The position numbers and the translations under genes were made by a program. A stretch of DNA of 6,489 nt from Alphaproteobacteria bacterium (GTDB lineage Bacteria > Pseudomonadota > Alphaproteobacteria > BNTO01), in contig BNTO01000052.1 of the NCBI GenBank assembly GCA_025996655.1, positions 1 through 6,489 on the forward strand, in the 5' to 3' direction. Below, in pieces: positions 6,131 through 6,489 of this stretch. Position 1 is the stretch's first letter, and each line of letters opens with the position of its first letter. The notes beneath the pieces are model-generated. The model worked only from the letters and a program-made list of their open reading frames with translations. It searched no databases and was not told the origin of the DNA.

Positions 6131-6149
6131 AAAAGGCCCCTGTTGGGGG
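6131..6149 (-). terminator. GC hairpin with T run in the infC leader
   Basis: On the minus strand a CCCC stem arm, a loop of about five bases (CAACA) and GGGG are followed by CC and five T (6135-6131). This is a compact intrinsic-terminator shape about 105 bases upstream of the infC start. It either ends transcripts arriving from beyond the right edge or acts as an attenuator in the infC leader. I found no clear promoter between it and infC. Confidence 0.4.
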
Positions 6150-6313
6150 ACTCTACGATCCTTCTAGGCCAGAAACTTCGTGGCAATCTCTACGTCATAA
6201 AATAAAAAACAAAGGTGCGATAAAAAAATTGAGGCTAATACATGAGACTCTCAATATAACTCTCTTAGAAGCTTTTTTAATTCCTCATATATTTCGAACC
6301 CCTATAATGACAT

Positions 6314-6335
6314 TGTGATTCAATGTTTAATCACA
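6314..6335. repeat. Perfect 7-bp inverted repeat TGTGATT/AATCACA
   Basis: TGTGATT (6314-6320) and AATCACA (6329-6335) pair across an 8-base loop. A shorter alternative, CATTG (6311-6315) with CAATG (6321-6325), cannot form at the same time. The half-sites resemble a CRP-type TGTGA/TCACA but are 12 bases apart instead of 6. Confidence 0.5.
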
Positions 6336-6340
6336 TCGAA

Positions 6341-6368
6341 CCACGGAGACGTTGCAACAAGTCCGTGG
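6341..6368. repeat. Hairpin CCACGGA/TCCGTGG with palindromic centre
   Basis: A perfect 7-bp stem (6341-6347 with 6362-6368) encloses GAC, the self-complementary GTTGCAAC (6351-6358) and AAG. On the plus strand it is followed by GATTTTTA, giving a terminator-like look, but no plus-strand gene precedes it. It touches the next inverted repeat with no gap. Confidence 0.5.
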
Positions 6369-6436
6369 GATTTTTAGGCTTATCCGGTGAAATCCAGGAA
6401 CCTTGTATTCGTTTCACAGTCCGGAGCCTAAAAATC
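6369..6436. repeat. Long bulged inverted repeat (about 21 bp stem)
   Basis: The outer stem is 12 perfect pairs, GATTTTTAGGCT (6369-6380) with AGCCTAAAAATC (6425-6436). A three-base bulge follows, then CCGG with CCGG (6384-6387, 6421-6424), a four-base bulge on the other side (6417-6420), and TGAAA with TTTCA (6388-6392, 6412-6416) around a 19-base loop. Such a structure does not arise readily by chance. It resembles intergenic palindromic repeat elements of alphaproteobacterial genomes; I cannot name the family. Confidence 0.6.
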
Positions 6437-6440
6437 ATCG

Positions 6441-6466
6441 AGGATCGTAGGGTTGAAGGAGCGTAG
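6441..6466. repeat. Near-identical short direct repeats, 16-base period
   Basis: AGGATCGTAG (6441-6450) and AGGAGCGTAG (6457-6466) are direct copies with one difference. A third, inverted and exact copy of the first (CTACGATCCT) lies at 6153-6162. They border the long inverted repeat and probably belong to the same repeat element, which runs on towards the right edge. Confidence 0.4.
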
Positions 6467-6489
6467 GCTCGCATAGGGGGAGGATGACT

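Noticed and set aside
6314..6335. CRP-type operator TGTGA/TCACA
   Set aside because: Half-sites are 12 bases apart instead of 6, and no promoter is aligned with it; the hairpin reading is simpler.
6290..6345. GGTTCGA-type words on the minus strand suggesting a tRNA T-arm
   Set aside because: No matching acceptor stem, anticodon arm or closing T-stem can be drawn around them.
6311..6489. CRISPR array
   Set aside because: Repeats are inverted and irregular, with no constant direct repeat and spacer pattern and no cas gene.

Overview
The window reads as a piece of chromosome from an alphaproteobacterium, most likely one with a rearranged, decaying genome of the host-associated kind (Holosporales- or Rickettsiales-like). 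That placement is inference. It rests on the secG-pyrG adjacency typical of alphaproteobacteria, an alphaproteobacterial-style SecG with a long charged tail, a NuoN of complex I, remnants of an insertion sequence, and a housekeeping gene order that does not match the usual operons. The genetic code is standard.

All five intact genes lie on the minus strand and read right to left: infC (translation initiation factor IF-3, probably starting at an ATT codon), secG (translocon subunit), pyrG (CTP synthase), nuoN (complex I subunit N) and rbfA (ribosome-binding factor A). infC and secG are only 12 bases apart and clearly cotranscribed. pyrG follows secG after 50 bases. nuoN and rbfA each have more than 100 bases in front and carry candidate promoters of their own; the extended -10 element in front of rbfA is the best one in the window. 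The set mixes translation, protein export, nucleotide synthesis and respiration, so it looks like genes brought together by rearrangement and not a dedicated pathway.

The left flank (1-846) is decayed accessory DNA. It holds the N-terminal part of an IS1595-type transposase with two internal stops, cut by the window edge, and its probable left terminus. It also holds a broken gene for a small secreted helical protein, which has a good ribosome binding site, a signal peptide and two compensating frameshifts, and sits behind a terminator-like hairpin.

The right flank (6026-6489) has no gene I can defend. It contains the infC leader with a GC hairpin followed by a T run, then a dense series of three perfect or near-perfect inverted repeats (6314-6436) and short repeated words. 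This looks like an intergenic palindromic repeat element that continues past the window.

I do not see a convincing new biological system. The points most worth a second look are the structured repeat block on the right, the broken secreted-protein gene with its attenuator-like leader, the long acidic SecG tail, and substitutions at usually conserved positions in NuoN and PyrG.
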